Positions 23,480-32,046 of a stretch of 46,730 bases of DNA are shown in pieces. This DNA is from CAYSTL01 sp964516805. Its GTDB lineage: Archaea; Thermoplasmatota; Thermoplasmata; Halarchaeoplasmatales; Halarchaeoplasmataceae. The notes beneath the pieces are model-generated. The model was not told where the DNA came from, did no database searches, and was given only the letters and a program-made list of their open reading frames with translations. Both the position numbers and the translations under genes were made by a program. How positions within the stretch are numbered: the stretch's first letter is position 1; each line of letters opens with the position of its first letter. The stretch spans positions 1 to 46,730 of the forward strand of contig CAZEXI010000011.1 in the NCBI GenBank assembly GCA_964516805.1, read 5' to 3'.

Positions 23480-24046
23480 ATGAAAATATTTAAAGATCCT
23501 TCAAAAATAAAGATTGTTCAGGAGGATACTAGAAGAGAGATCGTTCAGTTGTTACAAGGACACGAGATGACTATTGCTCAGATATCTGAGATTATGGATA
23601 AGGATCATTCTACTATTTACAGACACATGAAAAAATTAGAGAAGGCTGGTTTTGTAGAGATTTGTGGTGAAAAAACCGATAAAAATTTTCCAGAGATGGT
23701 CTATCGAAGAACCTCTGAAACTTTCATATTGATGCCAGATGCTGATGATATCACTAAAGATGAGATGAATTATGAACTGAGAAAGGATAGTTTAGAGATG
23801 TGTCTTGAACTGCTGGAAAAAGGAGGGTATGAGGGAATTTATACAGAAGAAAATATCAAGAAACTGACAGAATTTATGGTAAACCTGAGTAATGAAACTG
23901 TAGATTTTTTAGAAGAGAATTCTGGCGATATGAATTTCAATTCTTATGCATTCCACGTATTTGAGATAATAATGCTGATGCTGAGGGTCAATAGAGATGA
24001 GGAATTTAGAAAAGATGTAAAGGATGTAGTTTCCATTTTTGAATAA
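23480..24046 (+). CDS. ArsR-like winged-helix regulator
   Basis: A 188-residue protein with an N-terminal ArsR-type winged helix: DPSKIKIVQEDTRREIVQLL, then MTIAQISEIMDKDHSTIYRHMKKLEKAGFVEI as recognition helix. The C-terminal 100 residues are acidic and helical, with no recognised ligand domain and no Cys-x-Cys metal site. It is monocistronic, with a TATA box ttataaata 33 bases before the ATG. It meets the GNAT gene end to end. Target unknown. Confidence 0.85.
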   Translation: MKIFKDPSKIKIVQEDTRREIVQLLQGHEMTIAQISEIMDKDHSTIYRHMKKLEKAGFVEICGEKTDKNFPEMVYRRTSETFILMPDADDITKDEMNYELRKDSLEMCLELLEKGGYEGIYTEENIKKLTEFMVNLSNETVDFLEENSGDMNFNSYAFHVFEIIMLMLRVNRDEEFRKDVKDVVSIFE

Positions 24047-24517
24047 TTACAGATCTTTCCTTTTCTTCAATAAGTAAGTGTTGTATCCTCTTTTTTCCCA
24101 AAAATCAACAGCATTTGAATTCTCTGGGGCCACGGTTATCACTCCTACTGAAACATCTTTATTCTTGATCCATTTCTCTGCTCTATTTACGAGTGCAGAC
24201 CCGATCCCTTGTTCTCTTTTGTTTTCTTCTACTATAAGGTCAAGGATCATACCGACTCTAGTATTCTTGAATATCTTTGGTCTTTCTCTTATCACGACAG
24301 TTACAAATCCCGCGATAGATTTATCATCTTCTGCAATGAGGGTGACCATGCTGCTTTTGTCAATATTATCACTTAAAAAATCGATCCATGCTTTTTTTGG
24401 ATTATCGGATAACTCATAACCTTCCATTATATATTCATGCATGGATGCAAGTTTGTACCATAAGTCTGCTAGTTTAGGAATATCTTCTTTTTCTGCTTTT
24501 CTAATCTTTAACCTCAT
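24047..24517 (-). CDS. GNAT-family N-acetyltransferase
   Basis: A 156-residue GNAT. The acetyl-CoA motif A is VGMILDLIVEENKREQGIGSALV (R/Q-x-x-G-x-G/A form QGIGSA), followed by AVDFWEKRGY, the C-terminal motif B. N-terminal MRLKIRKAEKEDIPKLADLW is typical. The acceptor substrate is unknown; RimI-like and small-molecule acetyltransferases share these motifs. It converges with the ArsR-like gene without a gap. Confidence 0.9.
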   Translation of the reverse strand: MRLKIRKAEKEDIPKLADLWYKLASMHEYIMEGYELSDNPKKAWIDFLSDNIDKSSMVTLIAEDDKSIAGFVTVVIRERPKIFKNTRVGMILDLIVEENKREQGIGSALVNRAEKWIKNKDVSVGVITVAPENSNAVDFWEKRGYNTYLLKKRKDL

Positions 24518-24582
24518 AATACCCCTTTTAGAGCTGAAATGATGTGATAATTATTTATGTATGTATTCATTAGTTATAATTA

Positions 24583-24615
24583 CCTTACCTTAGTGTAAGG
24601 ATAAAACTATAAATA
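24583..24615 (+). promoter_or_regulatory. tuf promoter: inverted repeat and TATA box
   Basis: TATAAATA (24608-24615) is a strong archaeal TATA box, placing transcription start near 24640 and the GGAGG RBS at 24651-24655. Directly upstream is a perfect inverted repeat, CCTTAC-CTTAGT-GTAAGG (24583-24600), ending seven bases before the box, where the BRE would lie. It could be an operator or a chance palindrome. Confidence 0.6.
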
Positions 24616-24662
24616 ACCCAACTTATTAAGAAGAAGCAAAATGAACAATTGGAGGATATAAC

Positions 24663-25940
24663 ATGGCAGATAAACCACATTTAAACCTCGTATTCATCGG
24701 TCACGTGGATCACGGAAAATCCACTTTAGTCGGTCGTACACTGTACGAAACAGGTGCACTCAAGGAACACGTGATTGACGAGTACAAAAAAGAAGCAGAA
24801 GAGAAAGGTAAAGGAACATTCGCGTTCGCCTGGGCTATGGATAAGCTGAAGGAAGAAAGGGATAGAGGTCTAACAATTGATGTTATGCATCAAAGATTCG
24901 ACACAGATAAATTTTATTTCACAATCATAGATGCCCCAGGGCACCGTGACTTCGTTAAAAACATGATCACAGGTACTAGCCAGGCTGATGCTGCAGTGTT
25001 AGTCGTAGCAGCACCAGAAGGTGTAATGGCTCAGACCAGAGAACATACATTCTTGGCTAGAACACTTGGTGTTGATCAGCTGATCGTAGCTGTAAACAAG
25101 ATGGATGCTACAAAACCTGAGTTTAGTGAAGATAGGTTCAACGAAGTAGATCAAGAAGTAAGCAAACTATTGAAATCAGTAGGATATAGGGATGAACAAT
25201 ATGAAATAATACCAATCAGCGCTCTACAAGGACATAACATAACAAGGGACAGCCCAGACTTAGATTGGTGGGGCGGAGATACATTCCTACAGGCGATAAA
25301 CAACTTAGACGTACCTGAGAAACCAATAGATAAACCACTAAGATTACCAATTCAGGATGTTTATTCTATCACCGGTATCGGTACAGTACCAGTTGGTAGA
25401 GTAGAAACCGGTATAATGACACCTGGCGACAAGGTAACATTCATGCCAGCAAACGTATCTGGTGAAGTGAAATCGATAGAACAGCATCACGAAGAGATAC
25501 CAAAAGCCGAACCAGGAGATAACGTTGGTTTCAACGTCCGTGGTGTAGGTAAGAACGATATCAGAAGAGGAGATGTAGCAGGACCAGCAGATCATCCACC
25601 AACGGTTGCGGAAACATTCGATGCACGAATTATCGTACTTGACCATCCAAGCGTTATAACTCAAGGATACACGCCTGTATTCCATACACATACAGCACAG
25701 GTTGCTTGTACCTTCCTAGAGTTGAAGCAGAAATTGAACTCCAAGACTGGTGAAGTTGAAGAAGAGAATCCAGACTTCCTCAAGAATGGAGATGCTGCGA
25801 TAGTTAAGGTCAAACCAACAAGGAACTTGGCTCTCGAACGTGTAGAAGACTTCTCAGAATTGGGAAGATTCGCTATCCGTGATATGGGTCAGACCGTTGC
25901 AGCAGGTCAGGTAATCGATATCGAAGAAAAGGAGATGTAA
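24663..25940 (+). CDS. tuf: Elongation factor 1-alpha (aEF1A)
   Basis: Translation GTPase that brings aminoacyl-tRNA to the ribosome. The 425 residues have G1 GHVDHGKST at 13-21, G2 region RGLTIDV, G3 DAPGHRDF, G4 NKMD and G5-like ISAL, then two beta-barrel domains. Archaeal form by its N-terminus (KPHLNLVFIGHVDHGKST). Strong RBS ggagg before the ATG. Followed by S10 as in the str operon of other archaea, but fusA and rpsG/rpsL are not upstream here. Confidence 0.98.
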   Translation: MADKPHLNLVFIGHVDHGKSTLVGRTLYETGALKEHVIDEYKKEAEEKGKGTFAFAWAMDKLKEERDRGLTIDVMHQRFDTDKFYFTIIDAPGHRDFVKNMITGTSQADAAVLVVAAPEGVMAQTREHTFLARTLGVDQLIVAVNKMDATKPEFSEDRFNEVDQEVSKLLKSVGYRDEQYEIIPISALQGHNITRDSPDLDWWGGDTFLQAINNLDVPEKPIDKPLRLPIQDVYSITGIGTVPVGRVETGIMTPGDKVTFMPANVSGEVKSIEQHHEEIPKAEPGDNVGFNVRGVGKNDIRRGDVAGPADHPPTVAETFDARIIVLDHPSVITQGYTPVFHTHTAQVACTFLELKQKLNSKTGEVEEENPDFLKNGDAAIVKVKPTRNLALERVEDFSELGRFAIRDMGQTVAAGQVIDIEEKEM

Positions 25941-25987
25941 AACATCTTCAAAACCCTTTTATATTATATTACAGTGAGGTCTAATTG

Positions 25988-26299
25988 ATGGCTCAGAAAG
26001 CAAGAATATCATTAAGCGGAACAAGCCCAAATCGTGTTGACGAGATTTGCGATCAAATAAAGAAAATATCTGACAGAACAGGTGTTGAAATGAAAGGACC
26101 TATTCCGCTTCCTACGAAGAAGCTGGTAGTTCCATGTAGAAAGGCACCTGACGGAGAAGGCAATGAGACTTGGGAACGATGGGAAATGAGAGTACATAAA
26201 AGGTTGATCGACATCGATGCAGACGAAAGAGCGTTAAGACAGTTGATGAGAATTCAAGTGCCTGACGAAGTAAATATAGAGATTGTCCTTAAAAGCTAA
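25988..26299 (+). CDS. rpsJ: Ribosomal protein S10 (uS10)
   Basis: A 30S subunit protein of 103 residues. KARISLSGTSPNRVDEICDQIKKI, GPIPLPTKKLVVPCRKAPDGEG and RVHKRLIDIDADERALRQLMRIQVPDEVNIEI are canonical archaeal/eukaryotic S10 (S20e). I choose the ATG at 25988, seven bases after gaggt; a TTG one codon earlier is also open. The 47-base gap after tuf and the absence of a clear terminator suggest a common transcript, which may run on to tRNA-Ala. Confidence 0.97.
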   Translation: MAQKARISLSGTSPNRVDEICDQIKKISDRTGVEMKGPIPLPTKKLVVPCRKAPDGEGNETWERWEMRVHKRLIDIDADERALRQLMRIQVPDEVNIEIVLKS

Positions 26300-26379
26300 A
26301 AAAACCATTTATTTTTACACAACATTTAAATGAATAGTATTTCTCGTAACATCACGAAATTTGAAGTAATTTGTAGAAG

Positions 26380-26415
26380 GGCTGACGGATGTCGGAGTTA
26401 ACGACAGGTTCAGCC
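26380..26415 (+). other. Predicted stem-loop between rpsJ and tRNA-Ala
   Basis: GGCTGA (26380-26385) pairs with TCAGCC (26410-26415), and inside it TGTCG (26390-26394) pairs with CGACA (26402-26406) around a GAGTTAA loop. Together they form an 11-pair hairpin with an asymmetric purine-rich internal loop (CGGA facing GGT). This segment is richer in G and C than the surrounding intergenic DNA. It may be a small RNA, a processing signal for tRNA-Ala, or an rpsJ 3' structure. No standard C/D or H/ACA boxes could be placed with confidence. Confidence 0.4.
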
Positions 26416-26432
26416 TGGATTTAATATATAGA

Positions 26433-26505
26433 GGGCCCATAGATCAGTTGGAAGATCGCCACCCTTGCAAGGTGGAGGCCGCGGGTTCAAATCCCGCTGG
26501 GTCCA
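26433..26505 (+). tRNA. tRNA-Ala (anticodon TGC)
   Basis: A 73-base cloverleaf. The acceptor stem GGGCCCA/TGGGTCC contains the G3-T70 wobble pair that identifies tRNA-Ala, with discriminator A. The D stem is GATC/GATC, the anticodon stem CCACC/GGTGG with loop CTTGCAA (anticodon TGC at 26466-26468), and the T arm GCGGG-TTCAAAT-CCCGC. CCA is not encoded and there is no intron. A partial copy of its 3' end lies 95 bases downstream. Confidence 0.97.
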
Positions 26506-26945
26506 CTTCCTCAGTGAACCACAGGATTTGAAAACTGTGAGAAACAGGTTCCTCACGCTCGTTAATTTTATGCTAAAATTAACTCGTCCCGCTGAGTCCA
26601 CTTCTCTTACGCTCATAACTTTCTAATGAAAATGATTCATATCTCTGGAATTAATGATAAAATGTTAATTTATCTACAATAACATTTTTTGTATTATACA
26701 TCGCCCTTTTTTTGAATAGAAATGCTAATATGATCATGACACCTACTGATATTTCTATGATACTCTGTACTGATATACTGGATAATATCCATTTACTCGT
26801 GATATCGTTAATAGATGATAAGAATATGATAGCTGAAATTGGAATGATCATGAAAAAAGCGTAGATAACTTGTCATTTTCTGTCTTTATTAATGTTGCAA
26901 TCGATATGTTATTTTATCTTAATTATTTGATATTATTATATAAAA
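26506..26945. other. Gene-poor region after tRNA-Ala with tRNA fragment and hairpin
   Basis: No secure gene. It holds a perfect inverted repeat GTTAATTTTA-TGC-TAAAATTAAC (26561-26583) and an 18-base near-copy of the tRNA-Ala 3' end (26587-26604, 17 of 18 matching 26492-26509). CACGCTC and TACGCTC motifs resemble those downstream of tRNA-Leu. The rest is very AT-rich. The only open frame, at 26651-26851 on the minus strand, is listed separately with low confidence. Confidence 0.6.
26651..26851 (-). CDS. Possible small membrane protein
   Basis: An open frame of 66 residues with two hydrophobic stretches (IIPISAIIFLSSI, and IIEISVGVMIILAFLF followed by KKRAMYNTKN, a positive-inside pattern). 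It is not recognisable as any family. The region is AT-rich, where hydrophobic frames arise by chance, and the RBS is weak. It could be a real small membrane protein or a decayed remnant. Confidence 0.3.
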   Translation of the reverse strand: MIIPISAIIFLSSINDITSKWILSSISVQSIIEISVGVMIILAFLFKKRAMYNTKNVIVDKLTFYH

Positions 26946-27638
26946 TCATGGGACCTTCCTTTGAAACAACCAACTAAGCACAGAGATGATTCCAATATAA
27001 TAAACAACTCCAACCAATATGTACATCATGAATTCATTTCCAAGATATGATTCCATGAAGGCTTTTATCGGCCAGTATGACGGGACTGGAAGTAGTAGAT
27101 CACTCCATTTCGGTGAGATAACATATGCCAGAAATGGTGTCAAGAATATGGCGTTTATTATTTTTACTGCAACTACACCTTCAACTTTGTTATTCGCATA
27201 AGTCATGATTATGAAAGCTACTATGGGCGTTTCAAAAGCCAAAAGAAAAGCACATGATATCAGGGTGTTCATAGAAATACCAGAAAAGCCCATTATGAAG
27301 GGTGCTGCTAATGAATAAACAAAGACAAGTACGAATCCATTTACCATCCTATACAATATAAAAGCTGAGCGTGAAATCGGTAATACGCTGATCGCGTCCA
27401 AAACCTTACTGTCTTTTTCATCTAGGAATATAAATGAAGGCAACATACCGAAGATTATCGGTCCCAAAGCCATTGTAAATAGAACTGCCACAGCGTACAA
27501 CTGTTCTGTTGGGATCTGATCTCTAAAGAGTCTAAAGATTATCATGATGATGGGAAGGATCACGATAGAATAGATCAACATAGGATCCTTTGTGATGTTC
27601 TTGTAATCACATCTGTACATCGCTAACAATTTATTCAT
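26946..27638 (-). CDS. ABC-2 type permease, second subunit of exporter
   Basis: A 230-residue membrane protein with about six helices (YSIVILPIIMIIFRLF, FTMALGPIIFGMLPSFIFLDE, VLVFVYSLAAPFIM, AFLLAFETPIVAFIIM, ILVGVVYYIGIISVLSWLF). FLDEKDSKVLDAISVLPISRSAFILYR corresponds to the coupling region of ABC-2 exporters. It overlaps the preceding permease by four bases. With the next two genes it forms a three-gene exporter resembling fluoroquinolone exporter-type systems; the substrate is unknown. Confidence 0.87.
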   Translation of the reverse strand: MNKLLAMYRCDYKNITKDPMLIYSIVILPIIMIIFRLFRDQIPTEQLYAVAVLFTMALGPIIFGMLPSFIFLDEKDSKVLDAISVLPISRSAFILYRMVNGFVLVFVYSLAAPFIMGFSGISMNTLISCAFLLAFETPIVAFIIMTYANNKVEGVVAVKIINAIFLTPFLAYVISPKWSDLLLPVPSYWPIKAFMESYLGNEFMMYILVGVVYYIGIISVLSWLFQRKVP

Positions 27639-28333
27639 ATATCTCCCTCTGTAACTATATGCTTGTAGAATCTCTTTTTAGCTAGATAGAATGAAATGAA
27701 GATCCATATTATTAGGTATCCTGAATACAACAATATATTTTCGATCTCGGTTTCGACGAATCCTGCATATAACAACTCGATAGATGAATAGCTGGGGATT
27801 ATGTAGAAGAGATCACTTTCGAAGATTTGAAAGAAGTCAATAAGTGGAAGCATGGATATAGCCATGACTAGAAAAACCATACTGAAGTAGCTGTCCAATC
27901 TCTTGTATTTAGAAACCGATGCAAAACCCAATAAAGTGTAAACCAAGGATGTTAGAAATATCCCAATCGCGATGAATATATATCTATCACTGTATCCGAA
28001 TGCCAGAATTGCTATCGAAATACCTGATATCAATGCAAGGATTGTCATCGAGAGAACTTTTGACCACACGTAAGAATCTAGAGAGGCTGGAGTAACGGAT
28101 AGAGCACTTAAAGAGCCATCCTTTCTTTCGAATAGAATCAAAGCACCTAGAAACATGAATCCGATCAATGAAGGATCGAAGAATATCAATATCGTCCCAG
28201 CAGTATCCGAGAGATAAGATGGGATCTGTCTTAAAATAAGTGTGTAAACTAACACGATACCCGCTATAAGGTAGTATATCCTGTACCTATGATACAGTTT
28301 AAAATCCAATTTAAACAATCTTGAGAAACTCAT
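27635..28333 (-). CDS. ABC-2 type permease, first subunit of exporter
   Basis: A 232-residue membrane protein with about six helices (YYLIAGIVLVYTLILRQI, IGFMFLGALILFER, MTILALISGISIAILAFGY, FIAIGIFLTSLVYTLLGF, FLVMAISMLPLIDFF, LLYSGYLIIWIFISFYLA). The segment LFERKDGSLSALSVTPASLDSYVWSKVLS is the ABC-2 coupling motif. It pairs with the following permease as a heterodimer, and the start overlaps the ATPase stop by four bases. Confidence 0.87.
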   Translation of the reverse strand: MSFSRLFKLDFKLYHRYRIYYLIAGIVLVYTLILRQIPSYLSDTAGTILIFFDPSLIGFMFLGALILFERKDGSLSALSVTPASLDSYVWSKVLSMTILALISGISIAILAFGYSDRYIFIAIGIFLTSLVYTLLGFASVSKYKRLDSYFSMVFLVMAISMLPLIDFFQIFESDLFYIIPSYSSIELLYAGFVETEIENILLYSGYLIIWIFISFYLAKKRFYKHIVTEGDI

Positions 28334-29187
28334 ATCAACCTCTCTCCAGTCACTTCTAGAAATACTTCTTCCAAGTCTGGTTCTAGGGTATGCATCCTCT
28401 GGATCTTGTTATTCTTGAGGATGTTCATGAATTCCTGATCATCACCTATCCCCTGAAGAGAGAATTCAGAGGATTTTACCTTTCCATTCACTTCGTATTC
28501 TACTTTTACCTTTTTTTCTCCCCTTTCGACTTTAAGCTTTTTCGGGTTTCCTACTAATCTCACACTTCCATCAACGATGAAAGCCACTCTATCACAGAGT
28601 TCATCAGCAACTGTCATATTGTGGGTAGTTAAGAATACAGTTTTATCCTCCTCTTCTTTTTTTCTTAAGATGATATCTTTTATCTTTCGAGCACTACCTG
28701 GATCCAAACCTACGATCGGCTCATCAAAAAAGATCAGATCAGGGTTATTGACCAGTGCCCTAGCTATATCCAACTTCTTTTTCATCCCTTTAGAAAAGTT
28801 ACCGACTACCTGATTTAAGCTTTTTTCGAGCCCTACTAATTCAAGAAGTTCACTCGCATCTTCTGTGTTTCCTCTGTAGAATGATTTGAAGAATTCCAGG
28901 TTCTCTACTGCATCCAATTTAGAGTACAAAGCAGGGTATTCAAAACTGATCCCTATTTTCTCGTAGTAATCCTTCCCCCATTTTTTTAAATTCTTACCAA
29001 ATATCTCGATTTCTCCTTCATAATCCTTGATCATCTTGACCATAGTTTTGACAGTTGTTGTCTTTCCAGCACCATTAGGTCCTAGGAAACCAAAGATTTC
29101 ACTTTTTTCCACATCAAAACTTAGATCCTCGATGCCTCTAACATCGCCATAAAACTTTGTTGCATTATTGAACGTGATTATGCTCAA
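28330..29187 (-). CDS. ABC transporter ATP-binding protein
   Basis: A 285-residue ATPase for the two permeases that follow in overlapping frames. Walker A is GPNGAGKTT at about 36-44, signature NFSKGMKKKLDIARAL, Walker B and D-loop LIFFDEPIVGLDPGS, switch His in TTHNM. The Q-loop region has ISFEYPALYSKLDAVENL. TTG is the likely start (29187), following ggggtttga. Like drug or antimicrobial peptide exporters; no resistance phenotype can be read. Confidence 0.93.
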   Translation of the reverse strand: MSIITFNNATKFYGDVRGIEDLSFDVEKSEIFGFLGPNGAGKTTTVKTMVKMIKDYEGEIEIFGKNLKKWGKDYYEKIGISFEYPALYSKLDAVENLEFFKSFYRGNTEDASELLELVGLEKSLNQVVGNFSKGMKKKLDIARALVNNPDLIFFDEPIVGLDPGSARKIKDIILRKKEEEDKTVFLTTHNMTVADELCDRVAFIVDGSVRLVGNPKKLKVERGEKKVKVEYEVNGKVKSSEFSLQGIGDDQEFMNILKNNKIQRMHTLEPDLEEVFLEVTGERLI

Positions 29188-29349
29188 ATCAAACCCCGAT
29201 TAAGATAGCTTTGAATAAATATTTAAGAGTTTCTTGGAATAATTTGATAAAATATATATTTTGTATAGGATGAGATGATATACCGTAAATTCTTATTAAT
29301 GATGATCGATTAGTCTAATCAGAATCTTACCTAGATCGGAGGAAAATTC

Positions 29350-30807
29350 ATGCCTAAAGATTCAGAATATAATCAAGTGGATGATAAAATAATAGATGAG
29401 TTAGAAAAGATATGTGGTTCTGATTTTGTTATCACAGATAAAGATTTGATGGAAAGTTACACTCACGATGAATTATCACCAGCTGAAGTTGAAGGTGAAT
29501 ATCCTGACGTGCTCGTAAAACCGGATTCATCAAAAAAGATATCTGAGATAATGAAGTTAGCCAATGAAAATCTAATACCAGTCACCCCGATAGGCGGGAG
29601 AACAGGTTTGATGGGTGGTATGATACCTGTCTATGGAGGTATCGGTCTATCATTAGAGAGGTTGAATAAAACCATAGAAGTGGATGAAGATAACCTGATG
29701 GTTGAAGTAGATGCAGGCACATCGATGGAGAAACTCTATGATGCGGTGGAAGAAAAAGGACTGACACTTCCTATACATCCTACAACAGAAGATTCTCAAG
29801 TAGGTGGTACTATAGCTGCCAATGCAGGTGGTGAAGCCACACTAAAACATGGGGTTATGAGAGATTACGTAAAAGGTCTAGAAGTGGTACTACCAGATGG
29901 AGAAATTATGAATATAGGTGGGAAGCTATTGAAAGATAATACGGGATATTCTTTACTACACCTGATGATAGGTAGTGAAGGCACTCTAGGTATAATCACC
30001 AGAGCGATACTAAGATTGTATCCATCCTCAGAACAATCTAGATTCATAATAGTTCCTTTCGAGTCAGGTGAAAATGCGATAAGTACAGTTCCTGGGATCA
30101 TAAAAAGTGGGATAACTCCTGCTGGCATAGAATACCTGGAAAGGGATACTATATTATCTGGAGAAGAGAAAGTAAACGAAACCTGGCCTACAGAAAAAGG
30201 AGAGGCGACATTGATGATCATCGTCACCGGTGAAGAAGAGGATGAGATCTTAGAAAAAGCTCAGAAGATAATGGAAATATGTGAAGAGAAAGGTGCGGTA
30301 GATGCCTTCCTTGCAACTAAACGTAAAGAGATGGAAAAGATAATGAAGATAAGAGAAGGAATCGCTGAAGTTATACAAGAAGGAAATGTTACTGGTCACA
30401 GGTCAGGAGATCTAGTGGTTCCTCCTTCGAAGATCCCTGAATTCATAAAGAAGGCTAGAGATATTTTCGAAGAATCAGGTATAGAAGGAACTTTCTATGC
30501 ATTTGGACATGCTGGAGATGGAAATGTACACTTAGAAGGAAAGTTACCAGATGAAAATGTAGATTGGACGAAAGTCAAGGAACTAAGAGATAGATGGCTG
30601 CAAACCGCTATCGGAATGGGCGGAGATATCACTGGTGAACACGGTATAGGACTGATCAAAAAACCTGAATTGAGAAGATTCAAGAGTCCTAGGATGATAA
30701 AACTCATGGAAGATATAAAGAGATCTTTCGATCCTAATAATATCTTGAACCCTGGGAAGGTAGTGAATGAGGATGAAGAGATGGAATCCAAATATATCAA
30801 AATATAA
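29350..30807 (+). CDS. FAD-linked oxidase, D-lactate dehydrogenase/glycolate oxidase (GlcD) type
   Basis: A flavoprotein of 485 residues oxidising 2-hydroxy acids. The PCMH-type FAD domain spans about 55-235, with TPIGGRTGLMGGMIPVYGG, PIHPTTEDSQVGGTIAANAGG and MIGSEGTLGIIT. The C-terminal oxidase domain has FYAFGHAGDGNVHLEG and GEHGIGLIKK, with the His residues that bind substrate or metal. GGAGG is six bases before the ATG. The next gene is a LarA-like racemase, and EtfA/EtfB converge from downstream, so it most likely acts as D-lactate dehydrogenase of an electron-confurcating complex as described in Acetobacterium. No heme or membrane segment is present. Confidence 0.9.
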   Translation: MPKDSEYNQVDDKIIDELEKICGSDFVITDKDLMESYTHDELSPAEVEGEYPDVLVKPDSSKKISEIMKLANENLIPVTPIGGRTGLMGGMIPVYGGIGLSLERLNKTIEVDEDNLMVEVDAGTSMEKLYDAVEEKGLTLPIHPTTEDSQVGGTIAANAGGEATLKHGVMRDYVKGLEVVLPDGEIMNIGGKLLKDNTGYSLLHLMIGSEGTLGIITRAILRLYPSSEQSRFIIVPFESGENAISTVPGIIKSGITPAGIEYLERDTILSGEEKVNETWPTEKGEATLMIIVTGEEEDEILEKAQKIMEICEEKGAVDAFLATKRKEMEKIMKIREGIAEVIQEGNVTGHRSGDLVVPPSKIPEFIKKARDIFEESGIEGTFYAFGHAGDGNVHLEGKLPDENVDWTKVKELRDRWLQTAIGMGGDITGEHGIGLIKKPELRRFKSPRMIKLMEDIKRSFDPNNILNPGKVVNEDEEMESKYIKI

Positions 30808-30825
30808 AGATGGGTGTGAGAATCG

Positions 30826-32046
30826 ATGTCAGATATAGAGAAGGTAGGTCCTAATATAAATGGCGAATCTCTAAATAAAGAGCAGATAAAATCAAATTAT
30901 GACGATTTGCTGAATTCAAGCTACGATTCATTTGCTGATTTTATAGATGATAACAGTTTACTTTTGATCGTAAACGATTTCAAACGGGCCACCCCAACAG
31001 CTATCTTCTTAGAAACTCTAGACGAATATTTAGAAGAAAATGATATCGATATTTTCGAAAGAGACGTTAGTATTATCGTTGCTACTGGCACACACGACCC
31101 TCCTTCTGAAGAAGGATTAAAACACATCTTAGGGGAGTATCATGATCAACTGGAGCCCAAAACGATAATTCATAAGTGTAAAGAAAACGAACACATAAAG
31201 ATTGGAAAAACCAGAAGAGATACACCTATTAAGATCGATAAAAACATACTAGGATACGATAGGATCATCAATATCAATTCAGTAGAACCACATTACTTCG
31301 CTGGATTTACTGGTGGGAGAAAATCTTTGCTTCCAGGAATATGTCACTGGGATACCATCGTATCAAATCACGAATATTCTTTAGATGAAGAAGCCAGACC
31401 CCTATCTTTGAAGAAAAATCCGATGAATCAAGATGCTATAGAAGCAGCAGGGATGATAATAGATTATCTAGAGAGCGATATCTTGAGTATCAACAGTGTC
31501 TCAACATCTAAAAATGTATACAAGATCTATGCTGGAGATTTCTTCGATACCTTTGAATCTTTGATCGATAGGTCTAAAAAGATATTCACCACTGAAGTGA
31601 GTGAAAAAGCAGACATAGTTATAGCTAGAACTGCAGAACCAGGTAATAAAAACCTGTATCAATCATTCAAAAGTTTTGAGAACTGTAAGCACATCTGTAA
31701 AGATGGAGGCGTGTTAGTAATGGTCAGTGAGTGCTATGAAGGTATAGGTCCGAGAACATTTTATGATTTACTGTCATCATCTGATAATCCAGATGAGATT
31801 GTTGAAGAAGTGTACGATGATTATCCCTTCGGTGGACATAAAGCGACCAACATATTACATTTTCTTGAAGATCACGATTTATTCATAGTGAGCGGATTAG
31901 ATGATGATATAGTAGAGAACTGTTTCTGCAAACCTTACGGTAATTTAGAGAATGCTGTAGAGTCTGCTAAGAGATTGATAAAAAAGAAGAAACCACACAT
32001 CGTTGAGGTTGAAGAAGCTAATAATGTGGTACCTATCGTGAAATGA
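30826..32046 (+). CDS. larA: Nickel-pincer lactate racemase-like protein (LarA)
   Basis: A 406-residue LarA-family (DUF2088) protein. The active-site residues of the characterised lactate racemase can be matched: DFKRATP (Asp51, Arg54), GTH (His90), EPHYFAGFTGGRK (His156, and Lys166, the Lys that tethers the pyridinium-nickel cofactor) and SNHE (His182). It interconverts L- and D-2-hydroxy acids. It is cotranscribed with the FAD-linked dehydrogenase 18 bases upstream. LarB, LarC and LarE, which make the cofactor, are not in the window and must be elsewhere if it is active. The family includes racemases for other hydroxy acids. Confidence 0.9.
   Translation: MSDIEKVGPNINGESLNKEQIKSNYDDLLNSSYDSFADFIDDNSLLLIVNDFKRATPTAIFLETLDEYLEENDIDIFERDVSIIVATGTHDPPSEEGLKHILGEYHDQLEPKTIIHKCKENEHIKIGKTRRDTPIKIDKNILGYDRIININSVEPHYFAGFTGGRKSLLPGICHWDTIVSNHEYSLDEEARPLSLKKNPMNQDAIEAAGMIIDYLESDILSINSVSTSKNVYKIYAGDFFDTFESLIDRSKKIFTTEVSEKADIVIARTAEPGNKNLYQSFKSFENCKHICKDGGVLVMVSECYEGIGPRTFYDLLSSSDNPDEIVEEVYDDYPFGGHKATNILHFLEDHDLFIVSGLDDDIVENCFCKPYGNLENAVESAKRLIKKKKPHIVEVEEANNVVPIVK

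Noticed and set aside
26410..26616. Open frame on the minus strand across tRNA-Ala (68 residues, containing TQRDLNPRPPPCKGG)
   Set aside because: This is the well-known false protein made by translating the antisense of a tRNA gene; the tRNA fully explains the sequence.
28577..28813. Frames opposite the ABC ATPase genes (also at 9055-9240)
   Set aside because: Both are reverse-strand reflections of conserved ATPase motifs, a common source of false frames.
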